From contig CATNEN010000024.1 in assembly GCA_950097015.1 (NCBI GenBank), positions 2,919,501 through 2,983,500 of the forward strand: a DNA stretch of 64,000 nt. Reading direction: 5' to 3'. Made by a program: the position numbers and the translations under genes. Below, one piece after another: positions 34,690-45,840 of the stretch. The notes beneath the pieces are model-generated. The model searched no databases, was not told where the DNA came from, and saw only the letters and a list, made by a program, of their open reading frames with translations. Every line of letters begins with the position of its first letter. Position 1 is the stretch's first letter. This DNA comes from Macrostomum hystrix. Taxonomy: Eukaryota; Platyhelminthes; Macrostomidae.

Positions 34690-37600
34690 TCAAGAAGGCT
34701 GCTCTGCTGTCATTGTTCGGAAGTTGGTCGGTGTGAGGCAGTAGATCTGAAATTCAATTTTCAAAGATCCTTGTTTGTTAATTATGTGGCTGGTTAACTT
34801 GCATTGAAATAGAGCAGCTCGCCTTATCTGTGGGAGCAACCAACATCTCTGCAGGTGGCATAGCGATGACAAATCGATGATTCTTGGCACCTGGCTTTGT
34901 CACCTGCAAACGGGAAATGCCGATGCAGACAGACTCAAGTCGATCCAGACACCTGGTGGCCAGATCACGCCACTGGCAGCCACCTGTGCCCTGGAAGAAC
35001 AGGTATGGCGTTTGGCAGATCAGGCTAGTCTGAGATTAGTGGAGTGACTGATGAAGAGATTAGTGGAGTGACTGATGAAGAGATTAGTGGAGTGACTGAT
35101 GAAGAGATTAGTGGAGTGACTGATGAAGAGATTAGTGGAGTGACTGATGAAGAGATTAGTGGAGTGACTGATGAAGAGATTAGTGGAGTGACTGATGAAG
35201 AGATTAGTGGAGTGACTGATGAAGAGATTAGTGGAGTGAATGATGAAGAGATTAGTGGAGTGACTGATGAAGAGATTAGTGGAGTGACTGATGAAGAGAT
35301 TAGTGGAGTGAATGATGAAGAGATTAGTGGAGTGACTGATGAAGAGATTAGTGGAGTGACTGATGAAGAGATTAGCGGAGTGAATGATGAAGAGATTAGT
35401 GGAGTGACTGATGAAGAGATTAGTGGAGTGACTGATGAAGAGATTAGTGAAGAAGACACGGAGATACGGAGTCGAGGAAGCTGCAAAATGGACTTCAATC
35501 GACTACCAACCTCAATCTCATAGAGACGCCGCAGAGGTGGGTCGCGCACGCTGAACAAGCGAATTTCGCTGCGCAGATGCGGCAAATTGGAGCCGGCCTC
35601 GCTGCTCTGTCGGTAGAGCCGCGGCCTCACTAATCGATTTGTCTGCTCAGGCGACATAAAATGAAATCCCTGCTCGTTTAGGTTGAACTCCAGGTCATCC
35701 GAGTCCACGGTAGTTAGGATTGTTCGCAGGAAGTTAAGCGCCGGCTCATTAAAGTAGATCTGTTTGAAAAGTAGATAGGATTTACAAGGATTTACAAGGA
35801 TTTACAAGCTAACTACCGTTCAATTTGAAAGTATGGGATGATTAGCAGGGGTTACTGGCAGAGCGCTCTAACGCGCCAAAGGTCCTGAGCTCAATTCCAC
35901 GGAGAGGCCACATTCATTTGGGGTGTAGACGCGCAGAGAAGGCTTGGGGGCTTGTCTTGCAATTCACGCCCTTGAAGGCCAACCTCCAAGGCACAGTGAG
36001 AGTGAGTGAGAGTGTACAGTGCCTGATGATTAGAAAGTCAGGGCAGATGTACAACTGTGTGAGCGTATGGCAGCGTGCAGTATCTGTGTGCGTGTGTGCT
36101 CAGGAGTCAGCTTAATTGGCAGAACTGCAACCTCACTGGCTGGGGATCTAGTGTCACCAAATGATGTGTGAGTGCCCACACAGCGCTCCTGCATATATTA
36201 TTATGATTATTATATGAAGAAAGGCACAATGGCAGATTTAAAAGCTGGATCACAAGAATTTCCGGTTTACCGTAGTAGCTATGGAACCGAGCAAGCTGAG
36301 GTACAATGTCCTCCCAGTAGCAAAAGCTTGCGTCATAAAAGGCTCCTCGACTTCCATTTCGTCATCCTGATCCAGATACTCAATGGAGCCGACACTGTTC
36401 AGCTCGGTCACGATGTGTATGACGTCTCCAAGTCGACGCCCAGTCTCCGGGTGTCGCATTGTTTTGATGTTCAGCGTGCATAGGACGGTCTCGCGGTCCA
36501 CCTGCGCGTTTTCCTGCAGCGAATTGGCTTTTGGGGATAGAATGACGCAGCAGTCGACGTACTCGATGTTGATCGCTTTGAGGTTCGCGCGGTTCAGCGT
36601 GGACCCATTCAGCGCGTATATACTAGGAAAGTTCTGAATGACGCTCCACTCACGGAAGATGAGATCGATGTTACCGATAAAGACAATATCCTTAAGCTCT
36701 TCTTTGGGTATCGTGCTAGCTCTGAGGGGCATTAGGAATGAGGTGATGTTGAGCGTTATGTCTGGTCGCTTCTCCACAATGCACACCACAATGTGATTGC
36801 GGAACTGGTAGCGCTGGTGGTTGCTGAGCATCACGGTGCTTGCCGGCCGGTTCGAGACCCAATGAAAGTAGCCGCTTGAGTCAAGGGTCAGCTCCACTGT
36901 ATCCTCTGCTTTCAACTTCTGCTGGTCTCCTGACCTGGAATATGCGGGGAAACCAGAGGGCCTTAGAAGGTGTATAATTCTACTAAATGTGATATTTTAT
37001 TGAAATCAGAATGCATCTTCTAAAATGACTCACGATTCACTTTGTGAGGGCAGTTGAGCTGCAGCAAGACTAGTTTGCCGACTGACAAACCTATCTAAAA
37101 TTGTAATCGGGAAAACCTTAGAATACAATGTTACCTAGCTAAATAATCGTCACACAATTTTTTTGGTGAAGCGGTGATTCGCAGAGCGGTAACACGTCCA
37201 ACTCTTGCACCGAGGTCCTTGAGCTCGAATGCACGGCTAGGCGCTACATTCATCTGGGGTTCAGCCGCGGAGAGAAGGCTTTGGGAGCTAGTCGCGTAAT
37301 TTACGCTCATAAGGGCCAACCCCCAAGGCACAATGAGAGTGTACACTGCCTGATCATGAGAGATTCAGGGCAGATGTACACACATATGTGAGGGTTGGGT
37401 TCTGAAATTGAAATACCTGAAATTGATGGGTTCGACTCCGCCGCGAAACTGTGCGCCTGCCTTTGAGTCGCTTCTGGACCCCGCCTCCATTCTTCATCGC
37501 CATCCTCCTCCAGCTCCTGCCGAGCCTGCTGACAGATTCTCTTATTTCTTGAACAATTATTGTTGTCGCGCAACACCAGGTCGTTGTGCCGTTGCATTGC

Positions 37601-40600
37601 GAAGTAGGCCTCCGCTGCTGCAGTCTGCGTTAAGTCCTCTGAACTTAGCCGCAGATAGGACACTCTGAGTGCATCATGGTAGGATTTTTAAGTACATTTA
37701 GATTATTTATATCAATAGGAAATCATCATTTGCTTTGCTCTGAAATTTCCCCTTCCCCGAGAATTACTTTTACTGCACCCGAACGGAGCAAAGAAAGCAC
37801 AGCTCCGTCTACATCCGTCTAGATCCGCCTAGAGGTGACCACCGAAGTCGGAAATGATCCAGACACATTCGGATGACGTGCTGATAAAGTTTGAAGGCCT
37901 GGCAAGGCAGCACTGAGGCGCTGTGCAAAGTCATGAATAGGGGTATATGAAATACACTTAGCTCTTATAGGAAAAACTGACCTTCATCCAGAACCATTGA
38001 ATATCTTGACGATTTAGTGACGAGCTGGCGACTTGATTTTTATTTCACAAGTGGGCGCAACAAAAATTTGGCCCGTGTTCTTGAGTTTCCTGTGCTTGCA
38101 TTACTCCATTCGGGTGCAGCATAAATAATTGTCAGCGGTGGGAGGGAATCCCAGCCTTGGTATAATCCCAGTTGGCGGCAAAATGCCTTTGTAGTCCTAC
38201 TGTAAACTCACTCTTTTGCATACTTTCTGTCTTTCGCAATGACAAACGCTTCCATTGTGTAAACGTCAATTATAAAATTGGAGCCTGGATTGATGATAGT
38301 CTGCGGAGAGTCGTTCTCAATGCTGTTGTCGACGTCGCTGTCGCCTCTCGGGTTGACAATCTGGACGGCCAGAAGCATGATCTCAAGCAGGTCGTAGCAC
38401 AACCGGCAGGCCTGCTGAAATGTCAGGCCGTTGAACAGCGGCGAGAATTTGACTTTGTAGAACTCAAACTGAGCACCCTGCAGGTATTCGTTCTCCCAGC
38501 TTCCATCCTCTTCCTTCATCGGTCGAAATGATCGCAGGGTGAGCAGATTGCCCAGCAAGGTTGATACACCGGGAGCTAGGCAGCTTTGGGCCAGCACGCC
38601 GTACTTCATCTCGTTGATGCACAATGCTTGGTCGCCGTGCGCGGCGCTCCAGTCCGGTATGTTGCGCAGGTAGGTCTTGCTGCGGTACAGATGCAGCTGC
38701 ACTATTATGCGTATGCACGGGCAATAATCTTTGATTGCGATCACTCGCATGATGTTTTTCAGGTCTTCGTCCTCCGGATCTTTGGCCAGGCCGTCCGTTA
38801 GTATGATGGTGGCGGTGGCCGCCTTCAGCTCGGCGCGTTTCAAATCTCGGAGCGTCATTACGTTGCCGTGCAGGTAGGTGACGTAGAGCTCCCGGGTCTT
38901 CAAAAGGGCCCGCATTTCAGCGCTCGGCTCTTCTCTGGATTGGGAGTCATTGGGGGATTTGGAGCTTCGATGGAAGATTTAGGACAACTAATTCCTAAAA
39001 TCTCTTAAAAGGACAGGGCGGATTTAGAAGGACAGCTAGGGTAGATTTAGAAGGACAGGGTGGATTTAGAAGGTCAGGGTGGGTTTAGAAGACAGGGCGA
39101 GTTTAGAAGGATAGGGCAGATTAAAAGTTTAAAATTTAGAATACAGACGAGAATGTAGCAGTTTAGGAGGATAATGTGGACTTTAGAGGCAGAACTTACT
39201 CCCCCAACATCGCCACAAACTGTCGCTTGTTCTCCGCCCGTCCTTCGTGGTAGAAATCTTCAAAGAAGGTCTCGACAGTTGTTACGTCAAAGATTCCGGC
39301 GAGAACGACATGTCTGAAAATGCAGGCTTCATTTTACTGTCGTTGTTTTTCTTTGCCTAAAGTGTAAGAAGCCCATAAGAAAAAATGACCCTCACTTTCT
39401 TCCATGCATGAGGTGGATCTTGTTTCGTCTGTACTTCTTACTCTCAGTCAGTATTTCTGACATCTCCGGTATTATACTAGTAAAGAGGCCCTGAAATAAA
39501 AAAATGTTTTTAAGTTTGACCAGGGAATGGGGCTACTACAACAGCGGGCTCGCCAAACAGTGATAGGTAGCTCACCAGTGCAAACACGACAAAGATAATT
39601 ATAAAGAATTTTCCCAGAACAGTCTTGGGAGTGTAATCACCGTAGCCCACAGTGCTCATAGTGATCAGCATGGTGTAAAAGCAGACGTGATAGTCCAAAA
39701 ACGATGAGGTCAGTGAGCCGCCGTCCTCAGTCCAGAAATCGCCAATTGATTCGATCTAAATGTTTTATTTCATATTTCATGGGGTACGATGCCTTTTTAA
39801 GCACGGGTGTTCTAATGGGTGTGTAATGCGCGTAGTTTGGGGGAAGGGTGAGCCAAGGGGTGCCCGTGCCCTCCTCCAATCAGATGGCTAAAGCCCATCA
39901 AAACCCAGGTGCACATCCAAATCCATGGTGGCACACCCAAATCCATTTTGGCACTCCTAACTCCATGGTGGCTTTCCTAACTCCATGGTGGCACTCCTAA
40001 CTCCATGTTGGCACTCCCAAATTAATGTTGGCTGTGTCACCTGTGTTAATGGACAAACCATCTCTGATTTCAAAGCAAATGAATCAATAGGAAGCACCAA
40101 CCCGCTGATAGAATCCTGCGCAAGCCAGCCAGGTGATGATGATCTTCATGAGCAGTCTCATCAGGCGAATGTCTCGCTCACCGCTGAGAATACGGCTGTA
40201 GATCAGAGCATTTATTAAGAATTTTAGACCGCCCAGCCTTGCGAACTGGAAAACTGGAATTTTGTGACAACTTTGCGCAATAAATAGTGTTTTATAAAAT
40301 TACTAAGACCAACACACGGGTGAGTGGCAGAACGACTAACGCGCTTGCGTCTTGCAGTAACGTCCCTGAGCTCGATTCCGTGGCGAGGCCACATTTATTG
40401 GGCGCAGCCGCGGATCAGAGAAGGCTTGGGGGCTTGTCGTGCAATTTACGCCCTTGAGGGCCAACCTGCAAGGCACAGTTAAATGTACATTGCCTGACGA
40501 TGAGAAAGTCAGGGCTGATGTACACACCTGTGTGAGTGTATACCTGCGTATGGTATCTGTGTGCTTATGTGCTCAGGAGTCAGCGAAATTGGCCTCCTCG

Positions 40601-42624
40601 CTGTCTGTTGGTCTAGTGTCACCAAATGATGTGCCGTTGCCCGCAGCCCTCTGCAAATATTAAGAAGAATAATGCTAGAAATACCACACTCACCGATCAT
40701 GTATTTGTCCATGAAGTACATGATGAAGGAAGGTATAAGGGTGACATGATCGGCGATGGTCTCCAGGGAAAGGAAAAAGGTAACCTTGGAGTCGCTGGCT
40801 ATGATCTGAAAATTTGTCATGCGGTTTATTTTTACTTTATTCTTTGTTACTTTACATTGAGGCCAGAAAACTAAACTGACATTCATTTCAGAAAAATAGA
40901 CTTAAGAATAACTCTTTTGACTGTCGGGCCTCATTTCAGAAGCATCTAACTATGTTCAGCCTGTAGACCACGCGTTTATGCTCATTGGCACAGCTTCCAA
41001 TTAACATTTTCCTGTCGAAGAACAAAAAAACGGTGGGATCTCACTCGACAAATGAACACCAGGGCGTAGAACACGTTGATGGCAAAGTCAACGTGGATTG
41101 AGTTGAACTGACTGCGCGAGTGGCAAGACTGCAGGCTCTTGGTGGTACCATGATCTGTCGTCGCCGAGAATGCGTACGTCATGTAGACATAGACTATAAA
41201 AGAGGCCACAACACACATGGAGTATATCGCGAGCTGGAAAGAATGAGATGTCGATTCTCAGTATTCGATTCAGTAGGTAATAATAATAATAATTGCAGGA
41301 GGGCTGTGGGCAATAGCACATCATTTAGTGACAGTTGACCCGCAGCCAGTGAGGAGGCAATTCTACCCATTCCGCTGACTCCTGAGCACACACTCACACA
41401 GACACCGTACGCAGGCTCTTCACACAGTCTAACAATCTCACCGTGCACTTTCACTGAACCTAGAAGGTTGGCCCTCAAGAGCGTAATTTGCAGAGACCCT
41501 CAAGCCCTTTTTCCGTGGCAGCGCCCGAAATTAGTGTAGCCTCGCCGCGGAATTGAGCTTAGGAGCCTTGGCGCAAATGGCAAACGCCTTAACTGTTGAA
41601 AGACCACGGCGGTATTTCAACTACCCATATTTTTAATTCGTCTGTACCACCCAAAATATTCAACCCATCGCCATGAAAAGCCAGATCACGGGCTTGCATT
41701 GCCCGCTCTATCCGATTAAACAGCTTCCAGAATCACAAACATCAGCAATTTCGACATATTCAAAGATTCTCGTCTGGGTGTCGGGTGTCAAAAACCACCA
41801 ATATATTACCACATCGTTTTTCTGCTAGCAAAATTTTGAGAGAAAACGAGGTCGGCTATAATTGTTGATCATATTGTATTGATTGTATTGATTGATTGCA
41901 TTGTTATATTACTGAACCACTATGTATTCGGCATAGAGGTTACACAGAGCAATGTTAGTTGTCCTTGTCACCAGGGTCTTCGACAAGAATCGCTGAATTA
42001 CCTGAATATCTCATAGATGCTGACGTCGGGCGAATTTGAATGTTAGTACACCGTAAAAGGCAGAAAATGTTGATCCATATGGTTGACTTTCACGAAAATC
42101 GGTCATTCGGTTTGGGAGATGTGGTGAAAGACAGTGGATATTTGAAATACCCCCGTGTGTCTTCCCCCAAAGAGGAAAAAAGCAGGGTCTTTCTACTATT
42201 TACCGCTCTGGCACTCACCTCCTTATTCAGTAGGTTATATACATGTGTAACCATGCTAACAAGCCTTCGAGTTTCGGTAATTGGTCGGTAAATTCGACTC
42301 GAACTAAAGTCACCAACATCGATTGCTCACAAGTATTTTGCCAGCATTGTTGGCTCCTTTCACAAGCGCCATGCACTCCAGGTGGATCCGAGTGTGCAGC
42401 GACGGACTGTGGCTCTTGCTGAACAGCTTCTGCCTCTTGGCATCGTCGATCTGCTTGTTCCGGATGGAGCAAGCGTTTCGGATCTGTTGGGCAGCCGTCG
42501 CGATGAGCAGAGCTGTCAGGTAGGTCCCGGCAGCCGAGCCGACGACGATCTGCCACAGGGTGGTCTGGCAGTAGACTGTCGTGTTATTGGCCGTGACAGA
42601 CAGGTTCCCCGCCGAGCTCGACAT
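34690..42624 (-). CDS. Slo (BK-family) potassium channel
   Basis: Fourteen coding exons, 5' to 3': 42331-42624, 41045-41233, 40694-40805, 40102-40253, 39576-39755, 39396-39490, 39200-39313, 38212-38934, 37417-37664, 37034-37094, 36271-36934, 35511-35759, 34823-34990, 34690-34746; 3306 nt, 1101 aa, normal for Slo1. Short extracellular N-terminus with NNTT/NLS sequons, S0 (about 21-45), S1-S2 (about 99-161), S3, S4, S5, pore with TVGYGD (284-289), S6, then two RCK gating modules (about 341-620 and 745-1090). RCK1 shows GRKHVVL, LGNLLTLRSF and INPGSNF; RCK2 shows HIVVCIVE, MPLRAS and TQAFATG, all in Slo1 order. The S4 arginines of Slo1 are mostly missing and the calcium bowl is altered (see findings). 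The RCK linker (621-722) is unconserved. It opens a K+ pathway in response to internal ligand, with or without voltage. Slo1-like rather than Slo2-like by the RCKs; it could be a divergent paralogue. Confidence 0.93.
35031..35455. repeat. Minisatellite L, 24-bp unit in Slo intron 12
   Basis: Seventeen copies of a 24-bp unit, GATTAGTGGAGTGACTGATG plus AAGA, with an AATGATG variant in every third unit or so. Being a multiple of three it leaves an 8-residue repeat open on both strands (SGVTDEEI and ISSSVTPL). On the minus strand it is open after exon 12, but the exon 12/13 join by homology skips it. Confidence 0.95.
35850..36205 (+). mobile_element. SINE family 1 copy in Slo intron 11
   Basis: Full-length order of blocks from ACTGGCAGAGCGCTCTAACG through GGCTTGGGGGCTTGTCTTGC to the 3' GCTCCTGCATATATTATTA tail. 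Opposite in direction to the gene. Confidence 0.85.
37165..37400 (+). mobile_element. SINE family 1 copy abutting a Slo exon
   Basis: Diverged copy with CGCAGAGCGGTAACACGTCC, CGCGGAGAGAAGGCTTTGGG and AGGGCAGATGTACACACATA. Its 3' part stops about 17 bp from the donor of Slo exon 9 (exon edge 37417), on the opposite strand. Confidence 0.75.
37680..38205 (-). other. Slo intron 8
   Basis: About 550 bp of unique DNA between exons 8 and 9 with no further exon or repeat that I can support. Confidence 0.6.
38985..39160. repeat. Degenerate repeat in Slo intron 7
   Basis: Six or so imperfect copies of GATTTAGAAGGACAGGGCGG type, 19-22 bp. Confidence 0.75.
39895..40035. repeat. Degenerate repeat in Slo intron 4
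   Basis: Imperfect copies of CTAACTCCATGGTGGCACTC, 19-22 bp, about seven copies. Confidence 0.8.
40318..40665 (+). mobile_element. SINE family 1 copy in Slo intron 3
   Basis: GTGGCAGAACGACTAACGCG head, GAGCTCGATTCCGTGGCG, complete body, 3' end GCAGCCCTCTGCAAATATT. Lies antisense, about 30 bp from exon 3. Confidence 0.88.
41285..41600 (-). mobile_element. SINE family 1 copy in Slo intron 1
   Basis: Reverse-strand copy with (ATT)n-type end at the left (TAATAATAATAATTGCAGGA) and a diverged head at the right (TTTGCCATTTGCGCCAAGG). It abuts a MITE-like element. Confidence 0.82.
41597..42225 (+). mobile_element. MITE-like element with inverted ends in Slo intron 1
   Basis: The left end AACTGTTGAAAGACCACGG and right end GTCTTTCTACTATTTACCG are imperfect inverted copies. 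Internal landmarks shared with the copy at 55290: ACCACCAATATATTACC, GTTACACAGAGCAATGTTAG, CTTGTCACCAGGGTCTTCGA, GATGCTGACGTC, ATCGGTCATTCGGTTTGGGA, TTTGAAATACCC. No transposase frame, so non-autonomous. Confidence 0.75.
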
Positions 42625-42650
42625 GTCGATGGTGAACCTAAGCGCTGTTT
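42625..42650 (-). promoter_or_regulatory. 3' splice acceptor upstream of Slo start codon
   Basis: ACAAACAGCGCTTAG is followed by 13 nt and then the ATG at 42624. The pyrimidine tract is weak. A candidate trans-splice or 5'UTR acceptor. Confidence 0.35.
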
Positions 42651-43555
42651 GTCGACAGGGTTCGTATTCTATGCGAATTTTCCTCTAGCCCACTTCATAT
42701 CTTTTCCTTTTTCCTTCTCTCGGCACCTTTTTAATAATCTTACAGCACTTGTAGCTGCTATGTGTGTCTATAGATAAGCAAAGCAGAAAATGTTATATAG
42801 GAACAAGCAATTGTTTGAGCTCCGTGCATGAGTCTGCATTTAAGCAGGGGGTGGGGTTCGCAGGAAAGAATTTGGCTGTATGCGATGCCAAAGCAAAGAA
42901 AAGAAGCAAAAATTGCCTGCTTGCTTGGCACGCTGGTCACTCTGGCAGACGCACAATGGCTTGGAGAACTGTCGCAGCCGCCAGCCTTCATCTGCCACTG
43001 TGTTCGGCAGGCCTCTAATCTAATACATTGCACCAATAACTCATGCGCTCCTATTGCTCGAAGCCTCACACACCCAAGCATTTGACCCGAGTGCGCTCGA
43101 CCTCCCTCCCTACCTTTGGCACCTTCCGCCCTAACTATATAGCCACTGCTGAGTTCGATCGAACGAACGCGAACTCTCAAGTTCTCAGTTGGAGACAGGA
43201 CGCCAGTCATAAAATTAGTGGAATGGCGGTGGCGCACTTAATTTTAGCCCCGCTGTCGTAGAGTGCAATGAATTTCGACTTTGCGACAAGACTTTCCCTC
43301 GCAGTTCTAGCAATCGAAAATGTGTTTTAACCTATGGCCAACCCTCGCTTCAGCCTAGCATTTTAGGTACGCGTAGCAAGCAAAGGGTTAGCTTGCCAGT
43401 ACGAGCGTATTTGTAGTATGCCAAGTATTTACTTTCTGTTAAAACTTTCCACGATTGCACTCTATGTCCTTATTGCTTTGCCTCATCCAGTTCACCCCCT
43501 TAGACATTTCTGTACTCAATTGTTTGCTCCAGCCAAGGAAGCATCTTTTTTCGCT
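42651..43555. other. Upstream region of the Slo gene
   Basis: Unique DNA; likely holds the promoter. TATATAG at about 43137-43143 is a possible but unsupported TATA-like motif. Confidence 0.4.
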
Positions 43556-44862
43556 CCACTCCAGATTCATCTTCTCTAAATCCATCTACTCTAGATTCAT
43601 CTACTCTAAATCCATCCACTCTAGATTCATCTACTCTAAATCCATCTACTCTCGATTCATCTACTCTAAATCCATCTACTCTAGATTCATCTACTCTAAA
43701 TCCATCTACTCTAGATTCATCTACTCTAAATCCATCTACTCTCGATTCATCTTCTCTAAATCCATCTACTCTAGATTCATCTACTCTAAATCCATCTACT
43801 CTAGATTCATCTACTCTAAATCCATCTACTCTAGATTCATCTACTCTAAATCCATCTACTCTAGATTCATCTACTCTAAATCCATCTACTCTCGATTCAT
43901 CTTCTCTAAATCCATCTACTCTAGATTCATCTACTCTAAATCCATCTACTCTAGATTCATCTACTCTAAATCCATCTACTCTAGATTCATCTACTCTAAA
44001 TCCATCTACTCTCGACTCATCTACTCTAAATCCATCTACTCTAGATTCATCTACTCTAAATCCATCTACTCTCGATTCATCTACTCTAAATCCATCTACT
44101 CTAGATTCATCTACTCTAAATCCATCTACTCTCGATTCATCTACTCTAAATCCATCTACTCTAGATTCATCTACTCTAAATCCATCCACTCTAGATTCAT
44201 CTACTCCAAATTCATATACTCTAGATTCATCTACTCTAAATCCATCTACTCTAGATTCATCTACTCTAAATCCATCTACTCTAGATTCATCTACTCTAAA
44301 TCCATCTACTCTAGATTCATCTACTCTAAATCCATCTACTCTAGATTCATCTGCTCTAAATCCATCTACTCTCGATTCATCTACTCTAAATCCATCCACT
44401 CTAGATTCATCTGCTCTAAATCCATCTACTCTCGATTCATCTACTCTAAATCCATCTACTCTAGATTCATCTACTCTAAATCCATCTACTCTCGATTCAT
44501 CTTCTCTAAATCCATCTACTCTAGATTCATCTACTCTAAATCCATCCACTCTAGATTCATCTACTCTAAATCCATCTACTCTAGATTCATCTACTCTAAA
44601 TCCATCCACTCTAAATCCATCCACTCTAGATTCATCTACTCTAAATCCATCTACTCTAGATTCATCTACTCTAAATCCATCCACTCTAGATTCATCTACT
44701 CCAAATTCATATACTCTAGATTCATCTACTCTAAATCCATCTACTCTAGATTCATCTACTCTAAATCCATCTACTCTAGATTCATCTACTCTAAATCCAT
44801 CTACTCTCGATTCATCTACTCTAAATCCATCTACTCCAGATTCATCTACTCTAAATCCATGT
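43556..44862. repeat. Minisatellite M, 30-bp unit (two 15-mers)
   Basis: About 43 copies of alternating 15-mers TCTACTCTAGATTCA and TCTACTCTAAATCCA. The two half-units differ at three sites, so the array is a dimerised 15-bp repeat. Multiples of three keep a 10-residue repeat open on both strands (SIYSRFIYSK; VDGFRVDESR), giving artefactual frames of 469 and 519 codons. Confidence 0.97.
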
Positions 44863-45488
44863 GATAGGCACTGCTGAGGACGCGTTACATGGCCGAGCCA
44901 CCGGCTACGGCTCATCATTTTTCCTCGTAAAAACATTAGCAAAGATCTATATAATATGAGTGTACAACTTGCGCCAGCAGCATGTGGACACAATTTACAA
45001 AAGACTGCTTTTGTATCCCAGCACTGCTTAGCCTGCTGTGTTAAGGTTTCGATGACCACTCATAGAACCAAAATTTATTAGCCCAGAGCACAAACGAGGT
45101 GACAGATGCCGGTCCCTGCCCAAGGCTTCCACCTCAACTGAAATGGATAGGGAGCAGCCGAGAGCCGACAGTCAAGTTGCTTTTATTTGTCAAGCAGTTG
45201 CCAATTCTAGTTTAGAGTACGCAAAATCTCTATTTTATCTGCCTCTGTAATATTTCTGCTGCCATCAGAAAGAAAGGAGGCTAGATTTACTGTGACTCGT
45301 TTTTCTCTTCTCTAATGGCCGGTTCTATCCAGAATACAGAAGCTTTTTGTGACTCAATTCTGAGTAAAAACATAATTTGAAAACTGATAGAATATTTGCT
45401 GGCTTGCTAAATGGACCGGTAGCTTGAGTCTAGAGACCCTCTTTTATATATAAGTAATTGCATGGTTTTATACGTAAGTAAGCTATAA
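44863..45488. other. Unique non-coding stretch
   Basis: No exon or repeat that I can support. Confidence 0.5.
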
Positions 45489-45489
45489 G

Positions 45490-45840
45490 GAAGGGGGTCA
45501 CGTTTGCCTCTCGCACAACAGTCCCCAAGTTCGATTCCACGGCGAGGCCACATTTATTTGGGGCGCAGCCGTGGAGAGAAGGCTTGGAAGCTGGTCGTGC
45601 AATTTGCGCCCTTGAGGGCCAACCTCCAAGGCACAGTTAAATGTACACTGCCTGACGATGAGAAAGTCAGGGCTGATGTACACACCTGTGTAAGCGTATG
45701 CCTGCGTACAGTATCTGAGTGCGCGTGTGCTCAGGAGTCAACGAAACGGCCAGATTTGTCTCCTCGCTGGCTGCGGGTCAAGTGCCAGTAAATGATGTGC
45801 CATTGCCCGCAGCCCTCCTGCAATTATTTTTTATTGTTAT
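45490..45840 (+). mobile_element. SINE family 1 copy, intergenic
   Basis: Near full-length: GTTTGCCTCTCGCAC, GTTCGATTCCACGGCGAGGC, GATGAGAAAGTCAGGGCTGA, and 3' CCCGCAGCCCTCCTGCAATT followed by T/A-rich tail. Confidence 0.88.

Noticed and set aside
35025-35523. Slo exon 12 reading through the 24-bp array
   Set aside because: The frame is open, but homology of exon 13 to the Slo C-terminus and a phase-0 donor/acceptor pair place the array in an intron.
43455-45059. Open frames of 469 and 519 codons on opposite strands
   Set aside because: Both are translations of the same 30-bp array; no splice sites, start context or homology.
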